DNA of 64,000 nt from CALNBC01 sp040768925 (GCA_040768925.1 JAXGLZ010000003.1:124001-188000), one strand, 5' to 3'. Counted from the stretch's first letter, positions 16,353 through 25,146 are shown. Made by a program: numbers and translations. Notes: generated from the letters alone by a model not told the origin.

Positions 16353-16381
16353 ATTATACCCTGCTTTTTCCAAGATTGCAA
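16353..16381 (-). promoter_or_regulatory. Promoter of the malate operon
   Basis: TTGCAA, 17-base spacer, TATAAT on the minus strand; an excellent sigma-A match about 160 bases upstream of the first coding start. Confidence 0.75.
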
Positions 16382-16648
16382 GTGTATTTCGCGATTTTAT
16401 TCAATTTTCTCAAAACTTTGATAGATATGGGATGGCATACAAGAAAAAAAGTATGACAAATTTGTGCAAAACAAGGCAAGGGGGAACCGAGCGCCCGATT
16501 CACGCGGGGGGCAGGCGGCCTGTTTTGGGGACCCGCAAACGGCAAACGGGCACAAAAGCGCGGCCCTCCGCTTGGTTTTCGCGCCCAAAGCCTTGGTCGC
16601 AAAACATCCCGCCGCTGCAAAAAGCGGTTTCAAAACAGCGGCCCTGCG
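16382..16648. other. Intergenic, no gene seen
   Basis: About 270 bases, GC-rich toward the right, with open frames lacking starts, ribosome binding sites or recognisable sequence. Nothing else supported. Confidence 0.35.
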
Positions 16649-17155
16649 TCAGATCGGCGCCTCATAAAGCAGAATGACCCCGCCGTCCCCGTATTGCGCC
16701 CAGGGGCTTTTCGCCTCGCCGAGGCAGTTCATCCCCAGCCTGTTGTAAACGCCGATCGCCTTCTCATTGTCCGGATAAACGACAAAACGATAGCATTCGC
16801 AGCCCAGCCGCCTGGCCCTGGCGATGAGTTCTTCGATTATCCTGCGCGCAAGGCCCTTCCCACGCTGGTCATGGTCGACCAGCAGGCGGTGGAAATACGC
16901 CGCTTTTCCCCCGCATTTCCATGGAAGGTCCTCCACCTCCTCGAACGCTTCGTGGTAGGCCGCATAGGCGACCGCTTTCCCCGCGTCGTCCAGCATCACC
17001 AGGGACGAGCCCAGATCCTCCGGCAGCATGCAGACCGGATAATCGTCCTCGTCCGCGCTCCAGGCAGGAATCGCCTCCCTTGACAGCTCCTTTTTGAAAA
17101 GCGCCCTGATGGCCGGAAAATGCCGCTGCTCTGCGTCGATAATATCAAACAATTC
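16649..17155 (-). CDS. GNAT-family N-acetyltransferase
   Basis: About 168 residues. The acetyl-CoA-binding signature is clear: FHRLLVDHDQRGKGLARRII (the Q/R-x-x-G-x-G/A loop), followed by RFVVYPDNEKAIGVYNRLGM. It should transfer an acetyl group from acetyl-CoA to an unknown amine. I prefer the TTG at 17155, spaced 8 bases from AAAGGGAG; an ATG at 17200 inside the end of the MazG-like gene is the alternative. Downstream partner of that gene on the minus strand. Confidence 0.85.
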   Translation of the reverse strand, partial: ELFDIIDAEQRHFPAIRALFKKELSREAIPAWSADEDDYPVCMLPEDLGSSLVMLDDAGKAVAYAAYHEAFEEVEDLPWKCGGKAAYFHRLLVDHDQRGKGLARRIIEELIARARRLGCECYRFVVYPDNEKAIGVYNRLGMNCLGEAKSPWAQYGDGGVILLYEAPI

Positions 17156-17183
17156 ATTCACTCCCTTTATCTTACTCCGCGGT

Positions 17184-17519
17184 TCAGGCGTCCGTTCCAT
17201 CCCGGGAGACGGATTTGAGCCTGTCGAACCCTTCGGGGTATCTGCCTTTCAGCTTGTCTACATTCATTTGAAAGACGGCCTCCAGCGAATAGCCCAGGGC
17301 TGTGGCGGTTTCGGCAAGATACCAGGCGATGTCCCCCAATTCTTTTGCCAGGGCCTCCCGATCTAGTTCGTGCCCCTGGGCCAAATGTTTTTTTACGATA
17401 TCGATCGCTTCTCCGGATTCGCCGCACAGCCCCATTACGCCGTTGATGAGCACGTCTTTCGTTGATAAATCCGGGTTCAGGGTTGTCATGGCAAGTTTCT
17501 GATATTCGTTTATGGTCAT
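17184..17519 (-). CDS. MazG-like NTP pyrophosphohydrolase
   Basis: 111 residues from the ATG at 17519 (RBS AAGAAAGGA). All-alpha MazG/dUTPase-type fold with the metal-binding motif pattern ExxE..ExxD: GLCGESGEAIDIVKKH and ALAKELGDIAWYLAETA. The family hydrolyses nucleoside triphosphates (often dUTP or damaged nucleotides) to monophosphate and pyrophosphate, a housecleaning role. It overlaps or abuts the GNAT gene downstream. The C-terminus (KLKGRYPEGFD) is typical for the short single-domain group. Confidence 0.88.
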   Translation of the reverse strand: MTINEYQKLAMTTLNPDLSTKDVLINGVMGLCGESGEAIDIVKKHLAQGHELDREALAKELGDIAWYLAETATALGYSLEAVFQMNVDKLKGRYPEGFDRLKSVSRDGTDA

Positions 17520-17808
17520 TGCGGTCCTTTCTTCCACCTTCCTGTTTTGCTCCATTTTACCACACGGATACATTTTTTCGCCAGAGCGCAAAAGGAGTCT
17601 GCGCGCCGGGCGCAGAGCTCCTTATAGATCGTTTTTGTTTCTTGTTAGTTGTATCCTTGAACTTACCTGATTTATTATAGGCTTACTGATTATTCGCCGC
17701 ATCCGCGATGATTGGGTATGCGGCCCCATTTGTTCGGCAGCAGAGCATTTCTATTGCCATTCAATCTCAAACTGCGTTACAATACCGAAAAACACATGGA
17801 GAATTGCA

Positions 17809-18054
17809 ATGTTTACTTATAAGACCCACGGAACCTGCTCGACCAGCATCGACCTTGAATTCGACGGAGACATCATATCCTCCTGCCGCATCCACGACGG
17901 CTGCAAGGGAAACGTCGCCGCCATCAGCCGGCTGGTTGTCGGCATGAGGATCGACGACGTCATCGAAAAGCTCAAGGGGATCCCCTGCAAGGGATCAAGC
18001 TCCTGCCCGGATCAGTTGGCGAAGGCCCTCGAAGAATACAAAGCCGCACGCTGA
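17809..18054 (+). CDS. TSCPD-domain protein (NrdJb/TIGR03905 type)
   Basis: 81 residues with the T-S-C-P-D-like composition: YKTHGTCSTSIDLEF, IHDGCKGNVAAISRLVVG, and LKGIPCKGSSSCPDQLAKAL. Small proteins of this family resemble the C-terminal domain of class II ribonucleotide reductases and carry conserved cysteines, perhaps for redox or metal binding; no activity has been fixed. ATG with GGAG 7 bases before. It stands alone between divergent neighbours. Confidence 0.85.
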   Translation: MFTYKTHGTCSTSIDLEFDGDIISSCRIHDGCKGNVAAISRLVVGMRIDDVIEKLKGIPCKGSSSCPDQLAKALEEYKAAR

Positions 18055-18055
18055 A

Positions 18056-18226
18056 TCAGGCAAAGAATTTGACGTAGACCGCGTAACCGCTTATCAGGAG
18101 CTGGAAAAGGGTCAGCGCGAGGCATATTGCCGCAAAGCCCGGTTTCTCCCCTTTTTTGAAATGACAAAAACCCCAGAAAGGCACGGCGGGTATGGCCGCC
18201 GCATAAAGAATCAGCACCGCTTCCAT
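18056..18226 (-). CDS. Small two-helix membrane protein
   Basis: 56 residues from the ATG at 18226 with RBS AGGGAGAG. Two hydrophobic stretches (VLILYAAAIPAVPFWGF and FAAICLALTLFQLLISGYAV) separated by a basic loop HFKKGEKPG, so it should span the membrane twice. It is convergent with the TSCPD gene with a single base between stops. No family recognised. Confidence 0.6.
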   Translation of the reverse strand: MEAVLILYAAAIPAVPFWGFCHFKKGEKPGFAAICLALTLFQLLISGYAVYVKFFA

Positions 18227-18426
18227 CTGTCTCTCCCTATCCAACAATGATATATACAGCATAACAGGTTTTTTGCGGGCAAAACAGTGTAAACGGCTGG
18301 CAGTACTGCCAATCTTGGGGCGTCGCCAAAGGCCTGCGGGCTTTGCCGCCGTGGGTTCACGCTGGCGCGCAAGGAAATTTCGGGCATGAATGCCGGCCCC
18401 GCTCTTTTTCGCCCCGGCAGACAGCA

Positions 18427-18455
18427 AAAAGACCGCCCGTTTGGGGCGGCTTTCA
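18427..18455. terminator. Hairpin AAAGACCGCCC / GGGGCGGCTTT
   Basis: A stem-loop almost the same as the one at 18667-18696; perhaps a duplicated terminator within the intergenic repeat region. Confidence 0.4.
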
Positions 18456-18491
18456 GAGCGTCAAAGCGGTCCGCAGGCCGCTTCGCTGGAG

Positions 18492-18666
18492 CGCAAGGGA
18501 ATTTCGGCCACAAGTGACCGAAATAGGACGGTAAAACTGACGCCCCGGTCGTCGGCGCAGCCAGCATCAATCCTTGGTAAGATGCCGAAATCTGTGATTT
18601 CGGCTCGTGTCATCAGTTTTCGTTGAATCTCGGCCCCTGAAACCCCACGGCGGGGTTCTTTGACAG
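18492..18666 (+). repeat. Dispersed intergenic palindromic repeat, copy A
   Basis: Core of 88 bp at 18533-18620 bounded by AAAACTGACG and CATCAGTTTT (terminal inverted repeat), holding two inner stem-loops (GTCGGC..GCC; GCCGAAATC-TGT-GATTTCGGC). Homology to copy C at 51.2 kb extends outside the core on both sides, from GGGAATTTCGG at 18497 to TTTGACAG at 18666. Non-coding. Confidence 0.75.
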
Positions 18667-18696
18667 GCAAAGACCGCCCGTTTGGGGCGGTCTTTG
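18667..18696 (-). terminator. Terminator of the transaldolase-like gene
   Basis: CAAAGACCGCCC / GGGGCGGTCTTTG stem 20 bases past the stop on the minus strand; T-rich 3' arm. Confidence 0.6.
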
Positions 18697-18716
18697 GGGT
18701 TTGCGGCTATCGGCGG

Positions 18717-20021
18717 TTACTTCTGGCCCTTGGCGGCATTCATGAAGCGGCGCTGGTAAGAGGTCACCTGGTTGGTAGAGGTGAAGCGGGCCAGATAGTT
18801 GGGCTCGGCGGTGATGACGACCTTGTGGTTCATATCCGCGAATTCCGGCTCGACCAGGAGCTTGTCGATATCCGGATAGTTGTTCGGGCCTTCCATCGAG
18901 CAGACGATCAGGCGGGTGTCGGGCATGTTGCAGCCGCGCAGCACGCGCAGGTTGTGTCGCATGCCGTCCAGACCGTCGGAACCTTCCGCCGTTTCGAACT
19001 TGCGGTACTTGATCGCGTCCTTCGCGAAGCTGTAAGCATCGTCCAGCGCGATCTTTTCGACCTCCGCGGGGGCGTAAAAATCACAGGAATAAAGGAAAGC
19101 CTTCAGGGCTTCGAGCTGCTTCTTGTCGCCCGTGGCTTCGTAAGCGTCCACAAACTTCTTCATGCCCGTGGACTGCACGAGGCGGTGGCGCAGGAAGGTG
19201 TTGATGAAGTACGGCCGGGCCTGGAGCGCGAGCAGGGTCTGATAGGGCTCGAACATCAGGGTGAAGTTGATGCGGTAGCCCGCTTCGGTCAGCTTCAGGG
19301 TCAGGTTGTGGCCGCGCAGAGCCTCGGCGGTCTTAACGTCCGTATAGCCGTTGGCGAGCTTCTTGTCGCCTTCCAGCAGCTGGCCGACGTTTTCGGGGGT
19401 GACGGCGCCGGTGTGGGGAACCTTGATAACCACGCGGTACTTGGAGAACATCTCCCTGAACTTGGCGGTCTCCTCAAGGATCAGGTTGAAATCCTTTTCG
19501 AAGGGGTTGTTCAGCTCGACGGAAATGTCGCAGCCCGGTCCGAGCACGCGGCCCAGTTCGGCCATGACTTCGTCGCGGTCCTTATACAGCCCGCCGACGT
19601 TCGCCTTGGGATTGTTGATGAACAGATCGTAAACGATGCCGGGGTTGCAGGTCAGGTTGGCCAGCAGGGGGCTGATGGGCGCAACTTCGTAAGGGTTGGC
19701 CGAGTCGGCGGAGAACAGCACCCTGGTGGGGCGAAGTTTGCCGTTTTTGTCGTAGGAGATATCGCGGACAAGATCAACGAGCAGCACGCCGTCCGCCGCC
19801 AGGCAGTACTCGCGGCGGAAGCCGGCGGGCGTTTCGCCTTCGGGGGTTTTAAAGGTTTCAATGACGTTTTTGAACTCGTCGGTCACGCCGACAAACTTTA
19901 CGATGTCCTTCAGCGCCTTATAGTCGTCGAGGGAGATTGCAGTGTCAATTGCACGGTTAACATAGCCCTCGTCTCCGCGCACGGCGGGAGCGCCAAAGGT
20001 CTTCAGTGTGCATCCGATCAT
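18717..20021 (-). CDS. Transaldolase-family protein
   Basis: 434 residues from the ATG at 20021 (RBS AGGAGGAC). The core shows transaldolase/fructose-6-phosphate aldolase features: NLTCNPGIVYDLF, DISVELNN, YRVVIKVPHTGAVTPEN with the Schiff-base lysine in IKVP, then INFTLMFEPYQTLLALQA. It is longer than the usual 215-330 residues, with extra N-terminal and C-terminal parts. It probably cleaves or forms a phosphorylated sugar through a covalent imine. It is divergent from a DeoC-like aldolase, and the two promoters face away from a shared 530-base region, suggesting one pathway for sugar or nucleoside breakdown (inference). Confidence 0.8.
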   Translation of the reverse strand: MIGCTLKTFGAPAVRGDEGYVNRAIDTAISLDDYKALKDIVKFVGVTDEFKNVIETFKTPEGETPAGFRREYCLAADGVLLVDLVRDISYDKNGKLRPTRVLFSADSANPYEVAPISPLLANLTCNPGIVYDLFINNPKANVGGLYKDRDEVMAELGRVLGPGCDISVELNNPFEKDFNLILEETAKFREMFSKYRVVIKVPHTGAVTPENVGQLLEGDKKLANGYTDVKTAEALRGHNLTLKLTEAGYRINFTLMFEPYQTLLALQARPYFINTFLRHRLVQSTGMKKFVDAYEATGDKKQLEALKAFLYSCDFYAPAEVEKIALDDAYSFAKDAIKYRKFETAEGSDGLDGMRHNLRVLRGCNMPDTRLIVCSMEGPNNYPDIDKLLVEPEFADMNHKVVITAEPNYLARFTSTNQVTSYQRRFMNAAKGQK

Positions 20022-20108
20022 GATTTGTCCTCCTGAAGTTTGGGTTTTTCGGTTAAGCTGGAAGATTGGACTTGTGCCAAGCGCAACTTGTGCTATACTT
20101 GTATATAT

Positions 20109-20137
20109 AAGATACTGCATCTGATCGCTCTTGTCAA
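20109..20137 (-). promoter_or_regulatory. Promoter of transaldolase-like gene
   Basis: TTGACA, 17-base spacer, TATCTT on the minus strand, about 90 bases before the coding start. Confidence 0.65.
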
Positions 20138-20452
20138 TAGCATGGCAAATAAAAGGAATTAGAATTCATCTGCGCGACCGTAGTTTTCTCATATATGCGT
20201 TCGCAACGTTCTATTTTCGCAAGCAATTGCAATAACCGACCTTTTCTCCGGCGGCGCGGCAAACGCCGTATGCCGGCGAAACTCCAGCCAAGCATACCCC
20301 AAACAGCGCGTTCATTCTGGAACGCATTGCCGCATTTTATTTTGATCCACAGGCTGCGCACGTTTTCAGTTCTGCCATTTTACGCGGTTTCCGAGAAGAT
20401 TATCACACTTCAACATATGTGCGCACGTTTTTGCGACATTTTTGTTCGGCTG
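20138..20452. other. Divergent intergenic region
   Basis: About 315 bases between the two aldolase promoters. No gene is supported. A shared regulator could bind here; I could not single out a convincing operator. Confidence 0.35.
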
Positions 20453-20481
20453 TTGACATCATCAAAAAGAGGTGTTAGCAT
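20453..20481 (+). promoter_or_regulatory. Promoter of DeoC-like gene
   Basis: TTGACA, 17-base spacer, TAGCAT, 70 bases before the ATG. Confidence 0.65.
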
Positions 20482-20551
20482 AGAAAGCAGGGGGAGCACG
20501 ATACCCCCAAACAGGCATTTCTAAAGCATTTTATTTCAGGAGGCAAAATCG

Positions 20552-21271
20552 ATGGTTGATCTTTCCAAGCTCAACAAATGGGAACTCGGCAAGTTATTTG
20601 ACTTCTCCGTGCTGCCGAAAAACAGCACCGAGGACGACATAAGGAAAGGCTGCCGCCTTGCAAAGCAGTATAACTGCGCCGCTTTTTATGCGGCCACCAA
20701 CTACTGGCTCCCCGTGATGAAGGAAGAGCTGGCCGGGACCGACGTGCATCTCGGCGTGGGACTCGCCTTCCCCTTCGGCGCGAGCACCGCTTACTTGAAG
20801 GGTCTTGAAACCGAAGAGGCCGTCAAGCTGGGCGCCACCGCGCTGGACATCGTCATGAACATCGGCGCACTGCGCTCCAAGAAGTACAAGGATGTTGAGG
20901 AAGAGCTCAAAGTCTTCAAGAAAGCCGCCCAGGGCAACCTCACCAAGTGCATCCTCGAAGTCAACTTCCTGACGGATGAAGAAATTGCCACCGGCTGCAA
21001 AATGGTCCTTGAAGCGGGCATCGATTACGCAAAGACCTCCTCCGGCCAGTTCGAGGGCCCCTCCATGGACCAGTTCCTCGTTATGAAGAAAACGCTGAAG
21101 GGGACAAACTGCAAGCTGAAGGTGGCCGGCGTCAAGTTCCCCCGCCCCCAGAACGCTTATGCTTTCATCATGGCCGGCGCCGAGCTGATCGGCACCCGCG
21201 CCGCGCCCGAGATCATCGACGCTATCGACCAGATGCGCGAGATCGGCATCGTCCCGAAGTACAACGGCTGA
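20552..21271 (+). CDS. DeoC-like class I aldolase
   Basis: 239 residues in the deoxyribose-phosphate aldolase family. Matches run in order: VGLAFPFGASTAYLKGLETE (family VIGFPxG..K..E), GATALDIVMNIGALRSKKY, CILEVNFLTDEEI, GIDYAKTSSGQ with the Schiff-base lysine, and LKVAGVKFPRP with the second active lysine, then GAELIGTRAAPEI. Some positions differ from canonical DeoC (FYAATNYW instead of VCVNP), so the substrate may not be deoxyribose 5-phosphate. Strong RBS AGGAGG. Divergent from the transaldolase-like gene. A clear terminator follows. Confidence 0.85.
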   Translation: MVDLSKLNKWELGKLFDFSVLPKNSTEDDIRKGCRLAKQYNCAAFYAATNYWLPVMKEELAGTDVHLGVGLAFPFGASTAYLKGLETEEAVKLGATALDIVMNIGALRSKKYKDVEEELKVFKKAAQGNLTKCILEVNFLTDEEIATGCKMVLEAGIDYAKTSSGQFEGPSMDQFLVMKKTLKGTNCKLKVAGVKFPRPQNAYAFIMAGAELIGTRAAPEIIDAIDQMREIGIVPKYNG

Positions 21272-21285
21272 TTTCATCATCACGC

Positions 21286-21317
21286 AAAAGGACGGGTCAA
21301 GCTGCCCGTCCTTTTTA
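21286..21317 (+). terminator. Terminator of DeoC-like gene
   Basis: AAAAGGACGGG / CCCGTCCTTTTT stem with T run, 15 bases past the stop. Confidence 0.85.
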
Positions 21318-21470
21318 TTTTGCGCCGCATAAAGCCCGGGAAAGGCGGAAAAGCCCGCCCGCCCTTTTGCATCCGTTTTTGCGGGTACGGCCGCGGCCTT
21401 TTCGGGATTGTGCGGGAAGTCCCCGGACTGTATAATGGTTAGCGTATTGTCCGAAAGAAGGATGGTTGAG

Positions 21471-22388
21471 ATGCAACGCGATTCGCGCGCTATTTTTGGA
21501 AACCTGCTCGCCCTTTGCACGATACTGGTCTGGGGAAGCACGTTTATCTCCAGCAAGATCCTGCTGGAAATCCTCACCCCCGCGCAGCTCATCAGCTCGC
21601 GCTTTTTGATCGCCTACGCCGTCTTGTGGGCGCTGCGCCCAAAATGGGAAAAAACGACCCTCAAGGATGAGTCGCGGTTTTTCGTGCTGGGGCTTTTGGG
21701 CTGCACGCTTTATTTTCTTGCCGAAAACAACGCGCTGAATTTTACGCTCGCCTCAAACGTCAGCATCATCATCGCCTCCGCCCCGATCCTGACCGCGGTG
21801 CTGGCGCATTTCTTCACCGGGGAAAAGAAGCTCGGCAAAAACATATTTCTGGGCTTCCTGCTCGCTTTTACCGGCGTCGCCCTGGTGGTTTTCAACGGCG
21901 CGGTGGTGTTGAAGCTCAACCCCTTCGGGGATCTTTTGTCCCTTTGCGCAGCCCTTTGCTGGGCGGTCTATTCCGTTCGGGTCACGCCTCTGCTCGGCAA
22001 GATCCACCCGGTTGTGCTGACCAGGAAGATGATGCTCTACGGCTTTTTCACCACGCTGCCGGTTCTCTTGATTGAGGGCGCGCCCTTTCCGGTTTCCGCA
22101 GTGCTTTCGGGCAAGTTCCTTTTCAACCTGCTGTTTTTGGGGGTTGTTGGCAGCGGCGTCTGCTATGTTACCTGGAACATGGCGATGTCCCGCATCGGCA
22201 TTGTTCTAACCAATAATTATATTTATATCAATCCCTTTGTGACGCTGGTTTCCGCCGCGTTTTTTTTGAACGAGCCTGTCAGCCCGATGGGCGTTTTCGG
22301 CGCGGTGCTGATCATCGGCGGCGTTGCGGTCAGTTCGGCAAAGTCCAAAAAAGCGGCGCGCTTTCCTTCCGCCGCAAGCGAAGGCTAG
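21471..22388 (+). CDS. EamA/DMT-family permease
   Basis: 305 residues from the ATG at 21471 (AAGGA eight bases before); an ATG nine bases upstream is possible. Ten hydrophobic helices in two EamA repeats: repeat one starts LLALCTILVWGSTFISSKIL and ends GVALVVFNG; repeat two starts LLSLCAALCWAVYSVRVTPLL and ends GAVLIIGGVAVSS. The helix-nine loop FLNEPVSPMGVFGA is typical. Transporters of this type export amino acids, metabolites or nucleotide sugars; the substrate cannot be inferred here. Monocistronic, convergent with the BofC-like gene. Confidence 0.9.
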   Translation: MQRDSRAIFGNLLALCTILVWGSTFISSKILLEILTPAQLISSRFLIAYAVLWALRPKWEKTTLKDESRFFVLGLLGCTLYFLAENNALNFTLASNVSIIIASAPILTAVLAHFFTGEKKLGKNIFLGFLLAFTGVALVVFNGAVVLKLNPFGDLLSLCAALCWAVYSVRVTPLLGKIHPVVLTRKMMLYGFFTTLPVLLIEGAPFPVSAVLSGKFLFNLLFLGVVGSGVCYVTWNMAMSRIGIVLTNNYIYINPFVTLVSAAFFLNEPVSPMGVFGAVLIIGGVAVSSAKSKKAARFPSAASEG

Positions 22389-22404
22389 GCCGCTCCGCCT
22401 GCCT

Positions 22405-22842
22405 TCAGCTTTCGTAATCCTCTAAATAACTTTCGATATCGTCCAGACTTTCAAACAGGATCCCCGTTTCGAGCTGGGTTTTGACCTGTTCCGGAAGCTG
22501 GGACCATTCCGCGGAAAACGCCGCGACCACCACCTCGTTTTTCAGCACCACCAGGCCGTTCCCGTCCTTCTTGAGCACATAGGTGCCGGAGGCGGGCAGG
22601 ATCTCCGCCGAAGCCGGCGGAGTCGGCGCGGGCGAATCCGTAGGCGCCGGGGCGGGGGTGTGGGGCGTGAATTCCGGGGGAGCCGCGACTTCCACCGGGG
22701 GCGGGGTGGTTTCCGCCTGGAGTTCGCCCTGGACCGGGCTCCTTTCCGGCGCGCTGACGCGGCCGATCCAGAATCCCGCCAGAGCGACGAAAATCACCAC
22801 CGCGGCGATAAGCAATTTCCTGATATGCGCGAGTTTTTTCAA
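22405..22842 (-). CDS. BofC-like membrane-anchored protein
   Basis: 145 residues starting at a TTG with a strong GGAGGAGA ribosome binding site. A short basic N-terminus and one membrane helix (LLIAAVVIFVALAGFWIG) are followed by a Pro/Thr/Ala linker of about 45 residues and a C-terminal domain of about 60 residues (GTYVLKKDGNGLVVLKNEVV .. ETGILFESLDDIESYLEDYE). That last part matches the C-terminal domain of BofC, a forespore protein that in Bacillus restrains SpoIVB signalling; many clostridial proteins share only this domain and have unknown roles. Presumed extracytoplasmic. Confidence 0.65.
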   Translation of the reverse strand: MKKLAHIRKLLIAAVVIFVALAGFWIGRVSAPERSPVQGELQAETTPPPVEVAAPPEFTPHTPAPAPTDSPAPTPPASAEILPASGTYVLKKDGNGLVVLKNEVVVAAFSAEWSQLPEQVKTQLETGILFESLDDIESYLEDYES

Positions 22843-22988
22843 GATATCTCCTCCCTTTCCGTCCTAGCTTTCCCTTCATCCCGCATAAACAGTCCGTTTC
22901 TGCAAATTCTTTTTTTAAAAACATCCTGTTGTGAACCCGGCCATAAAGGGTTAAAATGCAGGTTGAATCCCAAAATGGAGGCTTGTTC

Positions 22989-24869
22989 ATGCTGGCAGTG
23001 GCGGTCTTTCTCTGTTACCTGCTTTTGGGCGGGTCGGTTTCGCGCCTGGTTTTCAAAAAGGAGCCGGCGGGGATCCGGTGGTGGCTGGGCCTTGTCATCG
23101 GCCTGGCGGCCGCAATGTGGCTGCCCGCCCTGTTTTCCTTTGCCCTGGGGTTCAATACACTTTCGGTGGTCCTTTCCGCCGGGGCGGCGCTGCTGGTGTT
23201 TGCGCTGCTGCTCCTGAAGCGCCCGGGGAGCGCGGGGCTCGCCGAGCCGCAGCCCGTCGACCGCCGCGCTCTTTTTTGCGTTCTGCCTCTGCTGCTGCTT
23301 TCCCTTTTCATCCTGTATACCCACACGCTTTTACCCGCGGAAGACGGCTCGCTGCACACCGGCCAATCGACTTTCGGCGATATGCCCATGCATCTCGGGT
23401 TTATTTCCTCCATCTCGAACCAGTCCGGCTTCCCTCCATATTATTCGATTTTGCCGAAAACGCCAGTCGGGTATCCGTTCCTTTGCGAATCGGCCTCTTT
23501 GGCGCTTTTCTCCCTGGGGCTGCCCCTGCGCTTCGCGCTGATGCTTCCCTCCGCTTTCGCCCTTTGCGCGGTGCTTTTTGGGGGGTATTTCTTCTTCCGC
23601 CAATGGAAAAAGGACGGCAGAAAAGCCGCCCTGGCGTTCTTCCTGTTTTTCATCGGCGGGGGTTTCGGAATCTTTTATTTTCTAAAAGGCTCCCTGCAAA
23701 ACCCCGGGAACTTCACCCGGATCTTCACGGCGTTTTATGAAACCCCCACGAATTACGTCGAGGAAAACATCCGGTGGGTCAACCCCATCGCGGACATGCT
23801 GATTCCCCAGCGGGCGACGCTTTTTGGCTGGGCTTTGCTTTTCGCCTGCCTGTTTTTGCTTTACCGCGCGGTTTTTGAGGGCGAGGAGCGCTATTTCTTT
23901 CCCCTTGGCGTGCTGGCGGGCTGCCTGCCGCTGATCCACACCCATTCCTTTCTTGCGCTGGGGATTATCTCCGCCGTGCTGTTGGTTTTTGCGGCGGTCA
24001 AAAAAGGAGTCCACTGGCGGACGCTGCGTTCCTGGGCAATATACGGCACCGCCGCCATGGTTCTGGCGCTGCCCCAGCTCTTGCTGTTTACCTTCAAACA
24101 GAGCAGCGAGCAGGGCTTTTTGCGGCTGAGCTGGAACTGGGCCAACGCCGGGGACAATTATTTCTGGTTCTATATCAAGAACATCGGCCTGCCCTATCTT
24201 TTGATCATCCCCGCCCTGATCAAGGCGGATAAAGACAGCCGCAGGCTTTATGCCGGCGGGCTTGCGATCCTCGCGGTCTGCGAGGTGATCGTCTTTCAGC
24301 CGAACCCCTATGACAACAACAAACTGCTTTTCATCTGGCACCTGCTGACCTGCGGGCTCGTCGCCGGCTATCTGGTGGACGTTTACGACAGGATGAAGAA
24401 CCTGCGCATCCTGCGCGCCGCAGCCGCGGTTTTGGCGATCGCGGTGTGCACCGTTTCCGGCTCGCTGACCCTCGTGCGGGAGGTTGTTTCCGATTACCAG
24501 CTTTTTTCCGCGGACGAAGTCGCCCTTTCGGAATACGTCGTAAAGAACACGCCGAAGGAAGCGGTCTTTTTAACCGCCACCAACCACAACAACGCCGTTG
24601 CCGCCCTTGCGGGCAGGAACATCGTCTGCGGCTCGCCGTCCTATCTCTATTACCACGGGCTGGATTATTACGGCCAGATGGCCGCCGTGGAGGAGATGTA
24701 CGAAAGGCCGTCCGCAAAACTGCTGACGGCCAACGGGGTCGAGTATGTGCTGATCGGCAGCGGCGAACGGCGGAATTACGACGTTGACGAGGCCTGGTTC
24801 GCGGAAAACTGCGAAGAGGTTTTTAAAAGCGGAAAAACCACGCTTTACGCCGTCCCTCCGGGCGGTTAA
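22989..24869 (+). CDS. Large polytopic membrane protein, GT-C-like
   Basis: 626 residues from the ATG at 22989, eight bases after GGAGG; an earlier ATG at 22956 lacks an RBS. About 12 membrane helices fill residues 1-500, then a soluble tail of about 130 residues (YVVKNTPKEAVFLTATNHNN, GVEYVLIGSGERR). The loop HTGQSTFGDMPMHLGFISSI after the third or fourth helix has the Asp-containing pattern of GT-C glycosyltransferases that use polyprenyl-phosphate sugars, and the tail resembles the soluble domains of that class. A role in cell-envelope glycosylation is likely but the acceptor is unknown. Alone on its strand. Confidence 0.7.
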   Translation: MLAVAVFLCYLLLGGSVSRLVFKKEPAGIRWWLGLVIGLAAAMWLPALFSFALGFNTLSVVLSAGAALLVFALLLLKRPGSAGLAEPQPVDRRALFCVLPLLLLSLFILYTHTLLPAEDGSLHTGQSTFGDMPMHLGFISSISNQSGFPPYYSILPKTPVGYPFLCESASLALFSLGLPLRFALMLPSAFALCAVLFGGYFFFRQWKKDGRKAALAFFLFFIGGGFGIFYFLKGSLQNPGNFTRIFTAFYETPTNYVEENIRWVNPIADMLIPQRATLFGWALLFACLFLLYRAVFEGEERYFFPLGVLAGCLPLIHTHSFLALGIISAVLLVFAAVKKGVHWRTLRSWAIYGTAAMVLALPQLLLFTFKQSSEQGFLRLSWNWANAGDNYFWFYIKNIGLPYLLIIPALIKADKDSRRLYAGGLAILAVCEVIVFQPNPYDNNKLLFIWHLLTCGLVAGYLVDVYDRMKNLRILRAAAAVLAIAVCTVSGSLTLVREVVSDYQLFSADEVALSEYVVKNTPKEAVFLTATNHNNAVAALAGRNIVCGSPSYLYYHGLDYYGQMAAVEEMYERPSAKLLTANGVEYVLIGSGERRNYDVDEAWFAENCEEVFKSGKTTLYAVPPGG

Positions 24870-25146
24870 GCAAGGCCCGCCTGTCCGAACCCGGTCTGGC
24901 GGGCCAAATGCACGGCAGGGCTGTGTTTTAGTAGCTTGATGCAGCACTCTGCTGCACCTGCGCAGCGGCGCCCTGCCTTGCCACGCATTCGGCCCGCCGG
25001 ACGCAAAAGACCTTATAGGCCGAAGTCCGGATGGCCTGCAAGGGAAGGGAAAGAAGCCCTAGCAACAACGCCTGCGGCGACTGACGATGACGCAGCAAGC
25101 CATAGGAATCCGGCCGTTAAGGCGGGTTCGGATTGGCGCGCGATGC
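24870..25146. other. Convergent intergenic region
   Basis: Holds a GGCCCGCC / GGCGGGCC hairpin at 24873-24905 without a T run (possible terminator for the membrane protein) and a smaller GATGCAGC / GCTGCACC stem near 24938. No gene is supported. Confidence 0.45.

Noticed and set aside
16354..16633. Two short minus-strand open frames in the gap beside the GNAT gene.
   Set aside because: No ribosome binding site, mixed composition, overlapping frames; treated as noise.
18660..20036. Open frame antisense to the transaldolase-like gene.
   Set aside because: Shadow; Val/Gly/Ala-rich translation without domain structure.
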